Part shown: in pieces, positions 31,505-40,101 of the stretch
Numbering within the stretch: the first letter of the stretch is position 1
Layout of the letters: each line of letters starts with the position of its first letter
The notes under the pieces: generated by a model
The model's input: the letters and a program-made list of their open reading frames with translations, nothing else
Database searches by the model: none
Told to the model about the DNA's origin: nothing
Origin: Pseudomonas sp. R37(2017)
GTDB lineage: Bacteria; Pseudomonadota; Gammaproteobacteria; Pseudomonadales; Pseudomonadaceae
DNA: 64,000 nt
Direction of reading: 5' to 3'
Assembly: GCF_002113375.1 (NCBI RefSeq)
Contig: NZ_NEHO01000019.1
Location: 1 to 64,000 of the forward strand
Made by a program: the position numbers and the translations under genes

Positions 31505-32638
31505 TTATACGCTTGCTGCTGGCAAAGGAATGGCGATGACTCGCCAGTCATCGCCGATCGCACGAATTTCGGTGATTTTGAGTTCCGGCGCATCCTTCAT
31601 TTGCGCGAGCGGCCAATCCAGCAGCGGTCGTGCCGAGGAACCGAGGAACTTGCCGGCGATGAAAATCTGGAACTCGTCCACCAGACCGAGCTGGGCAAAA
31701 GCACCTGCCAAACGCGGACCGGCCTCGACCAACACCTCGTTGACACCACGCGCGGCGAGTTCGACCAGCAGCTGACGCAGGTCGACCTGACCGTCATAGC
31801 CCGGCACGCTCAAGCACTCCGGACCGTTGGCGTACTGCTCTTCCACTGCCACGCAGGTAGCGACCAGCGCTGGGCCGGCCTTGAAAAACGGCGCATCCAG
31901 AGGCACCCGCAGGCGCCCGTCGACCAGCACCCGCAACGGCGGGCGGCTCATGGCCAGTGCCGTTTGTTCAGCGTCCAGACCCAGCTCGTCGGCGCGTACG
32001 GTCAACCGCGCGTTGTCCGCCAGCACCGTGTCGGCGCCGGTCAATACCACGCTGGCCTGGGCACGCAAGCGTTGTACCGCCGAACGCGCCGCCGGGCCGG
32101 TGATCCATTGACTTTCGCCACTCGCCATGGCCGTGCGACCGTCCAGGCTCATGGCCAACTTGACCCGCACGAACGGCAAGCCGTGTTCCATGCGTTTCAG
32201 AAAGCCTTGATTAAGCTTGCGCGCCTCGCCTTCCAGCACACCGCTTTCGGTGGCGATACCGGCCTGGGCCAGGCGTTGCAGGCCGCGACCGGCGACTTCC
32301 GGGTTCGGGTCCTGCATCGCCGCGACGACCCGGGCCACGCCGGCATTCACCAGCGCATCGGCGCACGGCGGTGTACGGCCGTGATGGCTGCAAGGTTCAA
32401 GAGTGACGTAGGCCGTGGCGCCACGGGCCAGCTCACCGGCAGCACGCAAGGCATGGACTTCGGCGTGGGGTTCACCGGCGCGCTCGTGCCAGCCTTCGCC
32501 GACAATCTGCCCGCCCTGCACGATCACGCAACCAACCCGCGGATTGGGGTGCGTCGTGTAATGCCCCTTGCGCGCCAGTTCCAGGGCACGAGCCATGTAG
32601 TGGGCGTCGAGGATGGCTTGTTCGGCAGGCGTGGTCAT
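31505..32638 (-). CDS. ribD: Bifunctional riboflavin deaminase/reductase
   Basis: A 377-residue two-domain enzyme. The N-terminal deaminase holds the zinc site HAEVHAL plus EPCSHHGRTPPC; the C-terminal reductase begins about residue 150 (RVKLAMSLDGRTAMASGESQWITG) and binds NADPH. It catalyses steps two and three of the pathway. The ATG at 32638 overlaps the nrdR stop (ATGA). Confidence 0.96.
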   Translation of the reverse strand: MTTPAEQAILDAHYMARALELARKGHYTTHPNPRVGCVIVQGGQIVGEGWHERAGEPHAEVHALRAAGELARGATAYVTLEPCSHHGRTPPCADALVNAGVARVVAAMQDPNPEVAGRGLQRLAQAGIATESGVLEGEARKLNQGFLKRMEHGLPFVRVKLAMSLDGRTAMASGESQWITGPAARSAVQRLRAQASVVLTGADTVLADNARLTVRADELGLDAEQTALAMSRPPLRVLVDGRLRVPLDAPFFKAGPALVATCVAVEEQYANGPECLSVPGYDGQVDLRQLLVELAARGVNEVLVEAGPRLAGAFAQLGLVDEFQIFIAGKFLGSSARPLLDWPLAQMKDAPELKITEIRAIGDDWRVIAIPLPAASV

Positions 32639-33099
32639 TCTTTCACCGGTTCACGGGCCAGGCGATCGATCTCTTCGCGGAACTCGTTGAGGTCCTGGAA
32701 GCGGCGATATACCGAGGCGAAGCGGATGTAGGCGACTTCGTCGAGCTTCTTCAGCTCGGCCATCACCAACTCGCCGACCACGAGGGACTTGACCTCGCGC
32801 TCGCCGGTGGCGCGCAGTTTGTGTTTGATGAGCACCAGCGACGATTCGAGGCGTTCGACGCTCACCGGGCGCTTTTCCAGCGCGCGCTGCATGCCGGCGC
32901 GGAGTTTTTCTTCGTCGAACGGCTGGCGACTGCCGTCGGTTTTGATCAGGCGCGGCAACACCAGTTCAGCCGTCTCGAACGTTGTGAATCGCTCGCCGCA
33001 GGCCAGGCATTCACGCCGGCGGCGCACCTGTTCGCCCTCGGCGACCAGACGCGAGTCGATGACCTTGGTGTCGTTGGCACCGCAGAAGGGACAGTGCAT
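32635..33099 (-). CDS. nrdR: Transcriptional repressor NrdR
   Basis: A 154-residue zinc-ribbon/ATP-cone regulator that represses ribonucleotide reductase genes when dATP is high. The zinc ribbon CPFC-N-CLAC and the RRRRECLACGERFTTFE stretch are exact; the ATP cone covers residues 49-139. The ATG at 33099 starts MHCPFC; the upstream in-frame extension is not conserved. First gene of the rib operon, as in many gammaproteobacteria. Confidence 0.96.
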   Translation of the reverse strand: MHCPFCGANDTKVIDSRLVAEGEQVRRRRECLACGERFTTFETAELVLPRLIKTDGSRQPFDEEKLRAGMQRALEKRPVSVERLESSLVLIKHKLRATGEREVKSLVVGELVMAELKKLDEVAYIRFASVYRRFQDLNEFREEIDRLAREPVKE

Positions 33100-33226
33100 G
33101 GTGGCAGGCAACAAAAAAAGGGAGGGCCATGGTAGCGCATCCCGGTGGCAAGACAAGCCATAGGGTTTGCGGTATACAGACGAGATGATCACTTGATCCA
33201 TGGAATTCAGGTTTATGGAGCCACCG

Positions 33227-33691
33227 ATGTCGTTACGTCCGCTCATTTTGCTCAGCGTTTTCAGCCTCCTGGTGGCTTGCGGCAGCGATGCACCCAAGCC
33301 GCAGCCCCCAACGCCCGGCCCGGCGCCGCAGCAAGCGCAGAAGAAGGCCCGGGAGGCCGCCGAACTCGGCCCGCTGCCCGCCTATCTGCGTGAGCTGAGC
33401 GGCACTTTGCAAGGCGTACCGGCAGGTGCCGAAGTTGAACTGGCATTGCTGGTGATCGACGAAAAAGACCGCCCGCAACAATTGCTCGCCAGTTCCAACC
33501 TGATCGGCAACAACCAGGTGCTGCCGTTTCACCTGCGCTTCAATCCGCAATCCTTCCCGGCCGGAGCTCGCGTTGAACTGCGAGGCCGTGCCAGCCAGTC
33601 CGGCCAATTGATCCTGCACCTGCCGTCGCAGCTGATTACCCAGCCGACCACCCAGGCCCTGGGCCAATTGCAATTCGTCAAAGCCCCATGA
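33227..33691 (+). CDS. YbaY family lipoprotein
   Basis: A 154-residue outer-membrane or periplasmic lipoprotein: the lipobox LLVAC is at residues 13-17 after a hydrophobic signal. A proline-rich linker (about 22-38) leads to a YbaY-type beta-sandwich, LSGTLQGVPAGAEVELALLVID to QALGQLQFVK. I chose the ATG at 33227 behind GGAG over earlier starts because it gives a normal signal length. Function unknown. Four-base overlap with the methyltransferase gene. Confidence 0.82.
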   Translation: MSLRPLILLSVFSLLVACGSDAPKPQPPTPGPAPQQAQKKAREAAELGPLPAYLRELSGTLQGVPAGAEVELALLVIDEKDRPQQLLASSNLIGNNQVLPFHLRFNPQSFPAGARVELRGRASQSGQLILHLPSQLITQPTTQALGQLQFVKAP

Positions 33692-34344
33692 GTGCACCAC
33701 TCGACCTGCAACGGGCCTTGGGTGAATTGCTCGGCGATGCGCAACTGGTAGCCTGCCCGCTGCCGGAAACAGATTTGAAACTGTGGCTGATCGACGGCGA
33801 CAACATGGACCGCGCCTTCAGCCCGGAAGAAACCCGGCGCATCCTGCATGAGCCGCCATACTGGAGTTTCTGCTGGGCCAGTGGCCTGGCCGTGGCCCGT
33901 TATCTGGCTGCCAACCCGCATTGGGTCGAAGGCAAGCGGGTACTGGATTTCGGTGCAGGCTCCGGGGTGGCGGGGATTGCCGCCGCCAGGGCCGGCGCGC
34001 TGGAAGTGCTGGCCTGCGACCTCGACCCGCTGGCGATTGCCGCGTGTCAGGCCAATGCCGAGCTCAATGAGGTACAGCTCGATTACTCGACGGATTTTTT
34101 CGCCGAGGCTGATCGCTTCGATCTGATCCTGGTGGCGGATGTGCTGTACGACCGGGCCAACCTGCCACTGCTCGACCAGTTCCTCAGTCGCGGCCGAGAA
34201 GCGCTGGTGGCGGACTCGCGAGTGCGGGATTTTCGCCATCCGCTGTACCGGCGCATCGAAATGCTCGAAGCCATGACCCTGCCGGATCTGGCCGAGCCCC
34301 ACGAGTTTCGGCATGTGAGTCTCTACCACGCCGCCCGCGCCTGA
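33688..34344 (+). CDS. Class I SAM-dependent methyltransferase (ETFB-lysine/nicotinamide N-methyltransferase like)
   Basis: A 218-residue enzyme with the Rossmann SAM motif VLDFGAGSGVAGIAAARAGA and the acidic strand VLACDLDPLAIAACQAN; the post-motif LILVADVLYDR replaces the NPPY of DNA/Gln methylases. The N-terminal PPYWSFCWASGLAVARYL is typical for protein-lysine methyltransferases of the METTL20/21 group. Target unknown. Translationally coupled to the lipoprotein gene (ATGA). Confidence 0.85.
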   Translation: MSAPLDLQRALGELLGDAQLVACPLPETDLKLWLIDGDNMDRAFSPEETRRILHEPPYWSFCWASGLAVARYLAANPHWVEGKRVLDFGAGSGVAGIAAARAGALEVLACDLDPLAIAACQANAELNEVQLDYSTDFFAEADRFDLILVADVLYDRANLPLLDQFLSRGREALVADSRVRDFRHPLYRRIEMLEAMTLPDLAEPHEFRHVSLYHAARA

Positions 34345-34383
34345 CCGTATAGTTGCCCCATTCACGCTTTTACGAGATTGCCC

Positions 34384-35256
34384 ATGAGTCAGGAAACGCC
34401 GTACATCTTCGACGCCACGACTGCCGATTTCGACCAGTCGGTCATCGAGAACTCCTTCCACAAGCCGGTGCTGGTGGATTTCTGGGCCGAATGGTGCGCG
34501 CCCTGCAAAGTGCTGATGCCGATGCTGCAGAGCATTGCCGAGAGCTACCAGGGTGAGTTGCTGCTGGCCAAGGTCAACTGCGACATCGAACAAGACATCG
34601 TCGCCCGCTTCGGCATCCGCAGCCTGCCGACCGTGGTGCTGTTCAAGGACGGCCAGCCTGTCGACGGCTTTGCCGGTGCCCAGCCGGAATCCGCCGTGCG
34701 TGCCCTGCTCGAACCCCATGTGCAGATGCCGCCACCGGCCGCCGCCGATCCGTTCGAACAGGCCCAGGCGCTGTTCGACGACAGCCGCTTTGCCGATGCC
34801 GAAGCCCTGCTCAAAGTCCTGCTGGGCGAAGACAACACCAACGCCAAGGCACTGATCCTCTACGCTCGCTGCCTGACCGAGCGCGGTGAATTGGGCGAGG
34901 CGCAAGCCGTTCTCGATGCGGTCAAGAGCGACGAGCACAAGGCCGCGCTGGCCGGTGCCAAGGCGCAGATCCAGTTTCTCGGTCTGGCCAGGGACTTGCC
35001 GGATGCCGCCGACCTGAAGGCCCGACTGGCGAAAGATCCCCAGGACGACGAAGCAGTTTATCAACTGGCGATTCAGCAACTGGCCCGTCAGCAGTACGAC
35101 GCCGCGCTGGATGCACTGCTCAAGCTGTTCATCCGCAACCGCAGCTACAGCGAAGGCTTGCCGCACAAGACCTTGTTGCAGGTGTTCGAGTTGCTGGGCA
35201 ATGACCACCCGCTGGTGAGCACGTACCGCCGCAAGTTGTTTGCCGCGCTGTATTAA
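34384..35256 (+). CDS. cnoX: Thioredoxin-fold co-chaperone CnoX/YbbN
   Basis: A 290-residue protein: thioredoxin domain (residues 5-110, DFWAEWCAPCKVLMPML) followed by a helical TPR-like region (about 120-285). This architecture is CnoX, a holdase that protects substrates from oxidation and passes them to GroEL. The CAPC site is intact here, as in Caulobacter-type CnoX and unlike E. coli CnoX, which lacks the redox pair, so thiol-reductase activity is expected. The ATG at 34384 (MSQETP) was chosen over an upstream start at 34378. Confidence 0.9.
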   Translation: MSQETPYIFDATTADFDQSVIENSFHKPVLVDFWAEWCAPCKVLMPMLQSIAESYQGELLLAKVNCDIEQDIVARFGIRSLPTVVLFKDGQPVDGFAGAQPESAVRALLEPHVQMPPPAAADPFEQAQALFDDSRFADAEALLKVLLGEDNTNAKALILYARCLTERGELGEAQAVLDAVKSDEHKAALAGAKAQIQFLGLARDLPDAADLKARLAKDPQDDEAVYQLAIQQLARQQYDAALDALLKLFIRNRSYSEGLPHKTLLQVFELLGNDHPLVSTYRRKLFAALY

Positions 35257-35607
35257 TCACGCCCCCTGCACCAACCAGCGATACAGCGGCGTATCCCCGC
35301 CGCTTTCCACCTTCACATCCGAACTGTGGCGCAAGCGCACCAACAGGCGCTTGCCCGCCGCCGCGCTGCCAGTCAACCCTTCCAGTTGATCGAGCAGGTC
35401 CGGGCCACTGAGTTGCCCGGCCTGGCGCAACAGATCCCGGGCGATCTGCCACAGCGCGTCATCCTGGTTCAGCGGTTTCGTCGCTGGCGCGCTGACCGGT
35501 TTTTGTTCCACCTGCAACTGTGTCTCCAGTCGCGCCCAGTCCGCGTCGTCCATCTCCAGGGTCAAATCCACCGGCCAGTCGCCGATGCTTCCGCGAATTC
35601 GCAACAT
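35257..35607 (-). CDS. Uncharacterised small protein
   Basis: A 116-residue protein I do not recognise. It begins MLRIRGSIGDWPVDLTLEMDD, has a hydrophilic linker with VEQKPVSAPATK (about 36-47) and a helical C-terminal part (LWQIARDLLRQAGQLSG). No signal peptide or membrane segment. The ATG at 35607 has GGGAGC upstream; a longer frame to 35676 has no ribosome site. It is convergent with cnoX (stop codons adjacent) and divergent from the zinc operon. Confidence 0.75.
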   Translation of the reverse strand: MLRIRGSIGDWPVDLTLEMDDADWARLETQLQVEQKPVSAPATKPLNQDDALWQIARDLLRQAGQLSGPDLLDQLEGLTGSAAAGKRLLVRLRHSSDVKVESGGDTPLYRWLVQGA

Positions 35608-35691
35608 GGTCTGCTCCCGCACATTTCTTCCCTGCATGCTCCCATGGGACTTGTGCAACGCCAAGCAGACAGTCAAACTCCACGCAGAAAC

Positions 35692-35704
35692 GTTATAAGA
35701 TTAC
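35692..35704. promoter_or_regulatory. Candidate Zur box
   Basis: GTTAT-AAG-ATTAC matches 9 of 10 fixed positions of the Zur core GTTATnnnATAAC; flanking bases GAAAC and ATAACATTTTC extend the likeness. It is 37 bases before the histidine-rich gene start, a repressor position. The homologous P. aeruginosa operon (PA4063-PA4066) is known to be induced by zinc starvation. Confidence 0.7.
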
Positions 35705-35741
35705 ATAACATTTTCTTCATTTTACTTTTCGGAGTCTCGCC

Positions 35742-36320
35742 ATGCGCCGTTTGCTTCTCGCCTTGCCGTTTGCCATGTTGCCTCTGGCCGTCGCCCATGC
35801 CGCCGACGAACACGATCATGAGCATGGCAGCCTGGGTGCCCACGAACATGGCGTGGGGCGCCTGAACGCAGCGCTCGACGGCAAGACCCTGGAGCTGGAA
35901 CTGGAAAGCCCGGCGATGAACCTGGTGGGTTTCGAGCATGTCGCCACCAGCGATGCCGACAAGGCCAAGGTCGTCGCGGCCCGCACCCAGCTTGAAAATC
36001 CGCTGGCGCTGTTCAACCTGCCAAAAGCCGCAGGTTGCGTGGTGGCGAGCCAGGAACTGGAGAGCCCGTTGTTCGGCGACAAACCGGACGCCGATGATGA
36101 TCACGATGAAGACGCCAAGGACGAACATCACCACGACCACAGCGAAATCCACGCCCATTACCACTTCACCTGCGCCACTCCCGGCGCGCTGAAAACCCTC
36201 GACCTGGCGAATATCTTCAACACATTCCCGGCGACCCAGAAAATTCAGGTACAACTGATCGGCCCGAACGGGCAGCAAGGGGTTGAAGTGACGGCCAAGG
36301 CTGCCACCCTCAAATTCTGA
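35742..36320 (+). CDS. Histidine-rich periplasmic DUF2796/ZrgA-type zinc protein
   Basis: A 192-residue exported protein (signal peptide MRRLLLALPFAMLPLAVAHA) with two histidine/aspartate clusters: DEHDHEHGSLGAHEHG right after cleavage and DDDHDED...EHHHDHSEIHAHYH around residues 118-142. These should bind Zn(II) in the periplasm. The DUF2796 family includes Vibrio ZrgA, a zinc uptake component, and PA4063. It is the first gene behind the putative Zur box and is followed, after a REP pair, by ABC transporter genes. Confidence 0.88.
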   Translation: MRRLLLALPFAMLPLAVAHAADEHDHEHGSLGAHEHGVGRLNAALDGKTLELELESPAMNLVGFEHVATSDADKAKVVAARTQLENPLALFNLPKAAGCVVASQELESPLFGDKPDADDDHDEDAKDEHHHDHSEIHAHYHFTCATPGALKTLDLANIFNTFPATQKIQVQLIGPNGQQGVEVTAKAATLKF

Positions 36321-36324
36321 TTAC

Positions 36325-36439
36325 CTGTAGGAGCGGGTGCCCGCTTGCGGCATGCTCGCGATGGACGTCAACGATAACGTGGGGCATCTGACACCCCGCG
36401 GTGTTTATGCATTCATCGCGAGCATGCTCGCTCCTACAG
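36325..36439. repeat. Degenerate REP inverted pair
   Basis: Opposed copies CTGTAGGAGCGGG...GCTCGCGAT (36325-36362) and ATCGCGAGCATGCTCGCTCCTACAG (36415-36439). The first copy carries an insertion, CCCGCTTGCGGCAT, in the middle. It divides the zinc operon between gene one and the ABC genes. Confidence 0.8.
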
Positions 36440-36473
36440 ATGCAGGGTTCATCAATCATTCGACCGGTTTCAC

Positions 36474-37184
36474 ATGACCCAAGCACTCATCGAACTGTCC
36501 GACCTGGGCTTCAGTTGGCCCGGTCATCCACCCCTGCTGGACATCCCGGCGTTTCGCCTGGAGCGCGGGGCAACCCTGTTCCTCAAAGGCCCCAGCGGCA
36601 GCGGCAAGACCACCCTGCTCGGCCTGCTCGGCGGCGTGCAAAAACCCGATCGCGGCAGCATCCGCCTGCTCGGCCAGGAACTGACGCAACTCTCGGCCGG
36701 CGCCCGTGACCACTTCCGCGTCGATCACACCGGCTACATCTTCCAGCAGTTCAACCTGCTGCCGTTTCTGTCGGTGCGCGAAAACGTCGAACTGCCCTGC
36801 CACTTCTCGAAACTGCGCGCCGAGCGGGCGAAGCAACGCCATGGCAGCGTCGACAAAGCCGCCGCGACGCTGCTCGCCCACCTGGGTTTGAAGGATGCAA
36901 ACATCCTCGGTCGCCGCGCCGACTCACTGTCCATCGGCCAACAGCAACGAGTGGCCGCAGCACGAGCCTTGATCGGTCAGCCGGAGTTGGTGATCGCCGA
37001 CGAACCGACGTCGGCCCTCGATTACGACGCCCGCGAGAACTTCATTCGCCTGCTGTTCGCCGAGTGTCGCGAAGCCGGGTCGAGCCTGTTGTTCGTCAGT
37101 CACGACCAGAGCCTGGCGCCGCTGTTCGACCACAACCTGTCGCTGGCCGAACTCAATCGCGCCGCCACCCCGTCCGAGGTCTGA
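36474..37184 (+). CDS. ABC transporter ATPase (LolD/MacB type)
   Basis: A 236-residue nucleotide-binding protein with Walker A GPSGSGKTTL, a signature SIGQQQR (first serine is typical, LSGGQ variant), Walker B LVIADEPTSALD and switch His in VSHDQSL. The signature is diverged from LSGGQ, an oddity seen in the PA4064 homologues. It pairs with the next gene's FtsX-like permease. Probable role: mechanical or export work on a periplasmic or outer-membrane ligand under zinc starvation. Confidence 0.9.
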   Translation: MTQALIELSDLGFSWPGHPPLLDIPAFRLERGATLFLKGPSGSGKTTLLGLLGGVQKPDRGSIRLLGQELTQLSAGARDHFRVDHTGYIFQQFNLLPFLSVRENVELPCHFSKLRAERAKQRHGSVDKAAATLLAHLGLKDANILGRRADSLSIGQQQRVAAARALIGQPELVIADEPTSALDYDARENFIRLLFAECREAGSSLLFVSHDQSLAPLFDHNLSLAELNRAATPSEV

Positions 37185-37185
37185 G

Positions 37186-38451
37186 ATGTATCTGTTTCGT
37201 CTAGCCATGGCCAGCCTGGCTAACCGCCGTTTCACCGCGATCCTCACTGCGTTCGCCATCGCCCTGTCGGTGTGCCTGTTGCTGGCGGTGGAGCGCGTGC
37301 GCACCGAAGCCAAGGCCAGTTTCGCCAGCACCATCAGCGGTACCGATCTGATCGTCGGCGCACGTTCCGGCTCGGTGAACCTGTTGTTGTACTCGGTGTT
37401 CCGTATCGGCAATGCCACCAACAACATCCGCTGGGACAGCTTCGAACACTTTGCCAGCAACCCGAAAGTGAAGTGGGCAATCCCGATGTCCCTCGGCGAT
37501 TCCCATCGCGGCTACCGGGTGATGGGCACCACCGAAGCTTACTTCGAGCATTACCAGTACGGCCGCCAGCAGCACCTGGAACTGGCCGATGGCCGGGCCT
37601 TTGCCACTGACCCTTTCGAAGTGGTGCTCGGTGCCGAAGTGGCCGAGGCATTGCACTACAAACTCGGCGACAAACTGGTGCTGGCCCACGGCGTGGCGGC
37701 GATCAGCCTGGTCAAGCACGACGACAAGCCGTTCACCGTGGTCGGCATTCTCAAGCGCACCGGCACCCCGGTGGACCGCACGCTGCACATCAGCCTCGGT
37801 GGCATGGAAGCGATTCACATCGACTGGCATAACGGCGTGCCGGCCCGGGGCGAAGGTCGCATCACGGCCGATCAGGCACGCAACATGGACCTCACGCCGC
37901 AAGCGATCACCGCGTTCATGCTCGGCCTCAACAACAAGATTTCGACCTTTGCCCTGCAACGGGAAATCAACGAATTCCGTGGCGAGCCGATGCTGGCGAT
38001 CCTGCCGGGCGTGGCGTTGCAAGAGCTGTGGAGCCTGATGGGCACCGCAGAAAAAGCCTTGTTCGTGGTCTCGTTGTTTGTGGTGCTGACCGGATTGATC
38101 GGCATGCTCACGGCCATTCTCACCAGCCTCAACGAACGCCGCCGGGAAATGGCGATCCTGCGCTCGGTGGGTGCTCGCCCATGGCACATCGCGACGTTGC
38201 TGGTGCTCGAAGCCTTTGCCCTGGCACTGTCAGGCGTGATCTTCGGCGTGGCGTTGTTGTATGTGTGCATCGCGGCGGCCCAAGGTTACGTGCAGGCCAA
38301 CTATGGCCTGTTCCTGCCACTGTCCTGGCCCAGCGAATATGAATGGACGCTGCTCGGTGGCATCCTGATCGCCGCGCTACTGATGGGCAGCGTGCCGGCC
38401 TGGCGTGCCTATCGCCAATCCCTGGCCGATGGCCTGTCGATCCGTTTATGA
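37186..38451 (+). CDS. MacB/FtsX-type ABC permease
   Basis: A 421-residue inner-membrane protein with one N-terminal helix (FTAILTAFAIALSVCLLLAV), a large periplasmic MacB-like domain (about 40-290) and three C-terminal helices (from about residue 300, LFVVSLFVVLTGLIGMLTAI), the type VII/mechanotransmission layout. It starts one base after the ATPase stop. Homologue of PA4065. It lacks an importer-type binding protein, so simple zinc import is unlikely; export or a relay between membranes is more probable. Confidence 0.9.
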   Translation: MYLFRLAMASLANRRFTAILTAFAIALSVCLLLAVERVRTEAKASFASTISGTDLIVGARSGSVNLLLYSVFRIGNATNNIRWDSFEHFASNPKVKWAIPMSLGDSHRGYRVMGTTEAYFEHYQYGRQQHLELADGRAFATDPFEVVLGAEVAEALHYKLGDKLVLAHGVAAISLVKHDDKPFTVVGILKRTGTPVDRTLHISLGGMEAIHIDWHNGVPARGEGRITADQARNMDLTPQAITAFMLGLNNKISTFALQREINEFRGEPMLAILPGVALQELWSLMGTAEKALFVVSLFVVLTGLIGMLTAILTSLNERRREMAILRSVGARPWHIATLLVLEAFALALSGVIFGVALLYVCIAAAQGYVQANYGLFLPLSWPSEYEWTLLGGILIAALLMGSVPAWRAYRQSLADGLSIRL

Positions 38452-38462
38452 GGACGTTGAAA

Positions 38463-38981
38463 ATGCCCCGCGCTGTACTCGCGCTGTTGATGCTGGTCGC
38501 CCTGCCCCTGTGGGCGGCCCAGCCGAAAGACTTGACCTGGTCGGAGATGATTCCGCCGGATGCGCCCAAAGAAGTACCGAACATGACACCGCTGCACGAC
38601 CTGTCGCAGATGAGCAACGCGCTAGCGGCAGAGTCGGCGCCAGCCGCCAGACAGGACATGCCCAACGCCCCGGTGGTCAAGGCCCTCGACGGCCAGAACA
38701 TTCGCCTGCCGGGCTACATCGTGCCACTGGAAGTGAGCGAGGAAGGACGCACCACGGAGTTCCTGCTGGTGCCATATTTCGGTGCCTGCATCCACGTACC
38801 GCCACCGCCGTCGAACCAGATCGTGCACGTCAATAGCGAAGTCGGCGTGAAGCTCGACGAGTTGTATCAGCCGTACTGGATCGAGGGTGCTTTGCAGGTC
38901 AAGGCGACCACCAGCGAGTTGGCGGATGCCGGGTATCAGATGGAGGCGGACAAGATTTATCTGTATGAATTGCCGGAGTGA
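38463..38981 (+). CDS. DUF3299 exported protein
   Basis: A 172-residue protein with signal peptide (MPRAVLALLMLVALPLWA). The DUF3299 body has IRLPGYIVPLEVS, VPYFGACIHVPPPPSNQI and a C-terminal LADAGYQMEADKIYLYE; the single conserved Cys-Ile-His pair could bind metal. Start is ATG 38463 with AGGA upstream; ATG 38448 overlapping the permease stop (ATGA) is an alternative. Homologue of PA4066, last gene of the zinc-regulated operon. Confidence 0.85.
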   Translation: MPRAVLALLMLVALPLWAAQPKDLTWSEMIPPDAPKEVPNMTPLHDLSQMSNALAAESAPAARQDMPNAPVVKALDGQNIRLPGYIVPLEVSEEGRTTEFLLVPYFGACIHVPPPPSNQIVHVNSEVGVKLDELYQPYWIEGALQVKATTSELADAGYQMEADKIYLYELPE

Positions 38982-39012
38982 GTCCGGTCGTTTTGTGCAG
39001 TCTGTTAGTCCC

Positions 39013-39080
39013 TCTTCGCGAGCAGGCTCGCTCCCACATTGGAATGCGTTCCATTTGTGGGAGCGAGCCTGCTCGCGAAG
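39013..39080. repeat. REP inverted pair
   Basis: Opposed near-perfect copies CTTCGCGAGCAGG... and ...CCTGCTCGCGAAG separated by about 20 bases, after the DUF3299 gene. Confidence 0.9.
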
Positions 39081-39123
39081 GGGCCGGCAAAAACACCACA
39101 AAATCCATCCCCTGCCACTTTCA

Positions 39124-39137
39124 TTGAGCTGCATCAA
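39124..39137. promoter_or_regulatory. ANR (FNR-type) box upstream of oprG
   Basis: TTGAGCTGCATCAA differs at one position from TTGATnnnnATCAA. Its centre (39130.5) is 41.5 bases before the start point predicted from a -10 TACCAT at 39160-39165, the class II activator position. P. aeruginosa oprG is known to be raised under low oxygen through ANR. Confidence 0.75.
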
Positions 39138-39201
39138 AAGGCCGAATCGTTAGCCGGCTTACCATTGGACATCAAAATTTCTAACGTCCTCTGGAGCCCC
39201 C

Positions 39202-39900
39202 ATGAACAAGTCAATGCTCAGCGCTACGCTGGTTGCCCTCGCGCTCGCAGCCCCGCTCGCCCAAGCCCACGAGGCCGGTGACATCATCCTTCGTGCGGGT
39301 GCCATCACCGTTAACCCGGAAGCCGACAGTTCCAGCGTCAAGGTCGATCAAGGCCCGTTGGCGGGCGCCGACCTGGGTGGCAAGGCGACCATGAGCAGCG
39401 ATACCCAATTGGGTCTGAACTTCGCCTACATGCTCACCAATCACCTGGGTATCGAGCTGCTGGCGGCCACACCGTTCGAGCATGACGTGAAACTCAAGGG
39501 CACGGCTCTGAGCGCGGCCAACGGCAAGCTCGGCACCCTCAAGCACCTGCCGCCGACCTTGAGCCTGGTGTACTACCCGCTGGATCCCAAGTCGGCCTTC
39601 CAGCCGTACGTCGGCGGCGGCATCAACTACACCTATATCTACGACGAACACGTTGGCAGCCGAGCGCAGTCCGCCGGTTTCAGCAACTTCAAGGCGGAAA
39701 ACTCCTGGGGCCTGGCGTGGCAAGTCGGTGCCGACTACATGCTGACCGACAACATCATGATCAACGCCCAGGTGCGTTACATCGACATCGATACCCGCGC
39801 CACTGTCGAGAACAACTCGATTGCCCCTGGCACCCGGGCACGTGTGGACGTCGATGTAGACCCGTTCATCTACATGGTGGGCCTGGGCTACAAGTTCTAA
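39202..39900 (+). CDS. oprG: Outer-membrane protein OprG (OmpW family)
   Basis: A 232-residue eight-stranded barrel with signal peptide (MNKSMLSATLVALALAAPLAQA). OmpW/OprG signatures: the N-terminal HEAGDIILRAGAITVNPE, NHLGIELLAATPFEHDVK, HLPPTLSLVYYP and the C-terminal aromatic YMVGLGYKF. It forms a hydrophobic lateral channel and is linked to small amino-acid or hydrophobic compound uptake. SD is CTGGAG upstream. Synteny with PA4067 (OprG) and the two following genes is exact. Confidence 0.93.
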   Translation: MNKSMLSATLVALALAAPLAQAHEAGDIILRAGAITVNPEADSSSVKVDQGPLAGADLGGKATMSSDTQLGLNFAYMLTNHLGIELLAATPFEHDVKLKGTALSAANGKLGTLKHLPPTLSLVYYPLDPKSAFQPYVGGGINYTYIYDEHVGSRAQSAGFSNFKAENSWGLAWQVGADYMLTDNIMINAQVRYIDIDTRATVENNSIAPGTRARVDVDVDPFIYMVGLGYKF

Positions 39901-39939
39901 AGAACGTTCACGTGGTGGTGAATGAGGCTTGGTGGTGAG

Positions 39940-40010
39940 CAGATACAAAATCTGACGGCGACTGCTGCGCAGTCGCACGGGACGCTGCGTCGATTCGACA
40001 AACTCCCTCG
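39940..40010. repeat. Degenerate intergenic palindrome remnant
   Basis: GCGACTGCTGCGCAGTCGC (about 39958-39976) is a palindrome followed by CGGGACGCTGCGTCGATTCG and CTCCCTCGCCACAGG, typical of a second pseudomonad intergenic repeat type. Confidence 0.5.
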
Positions 40011-40050
40011 CCACAGGAATTGCACAGGTTTCAAGGTAAATTCCGGCCGT

Positions 40051-40082
40051 GAAAAAGGCGCCTGTAAAAAGGCGCCTTTTTC
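40051..40082. terminator. Bidirectional terminator between oprG and the epimerase gene
   Basis: GAAAAAGGCGCC / GGCGCCTTTTTC stem with A-run and T-run on both sides, suited to stop both converging transcripts. Confidence 0.88.
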
Positions 40083-40101
40083 ATATCCGCCGGGCAGCGA
40101 T

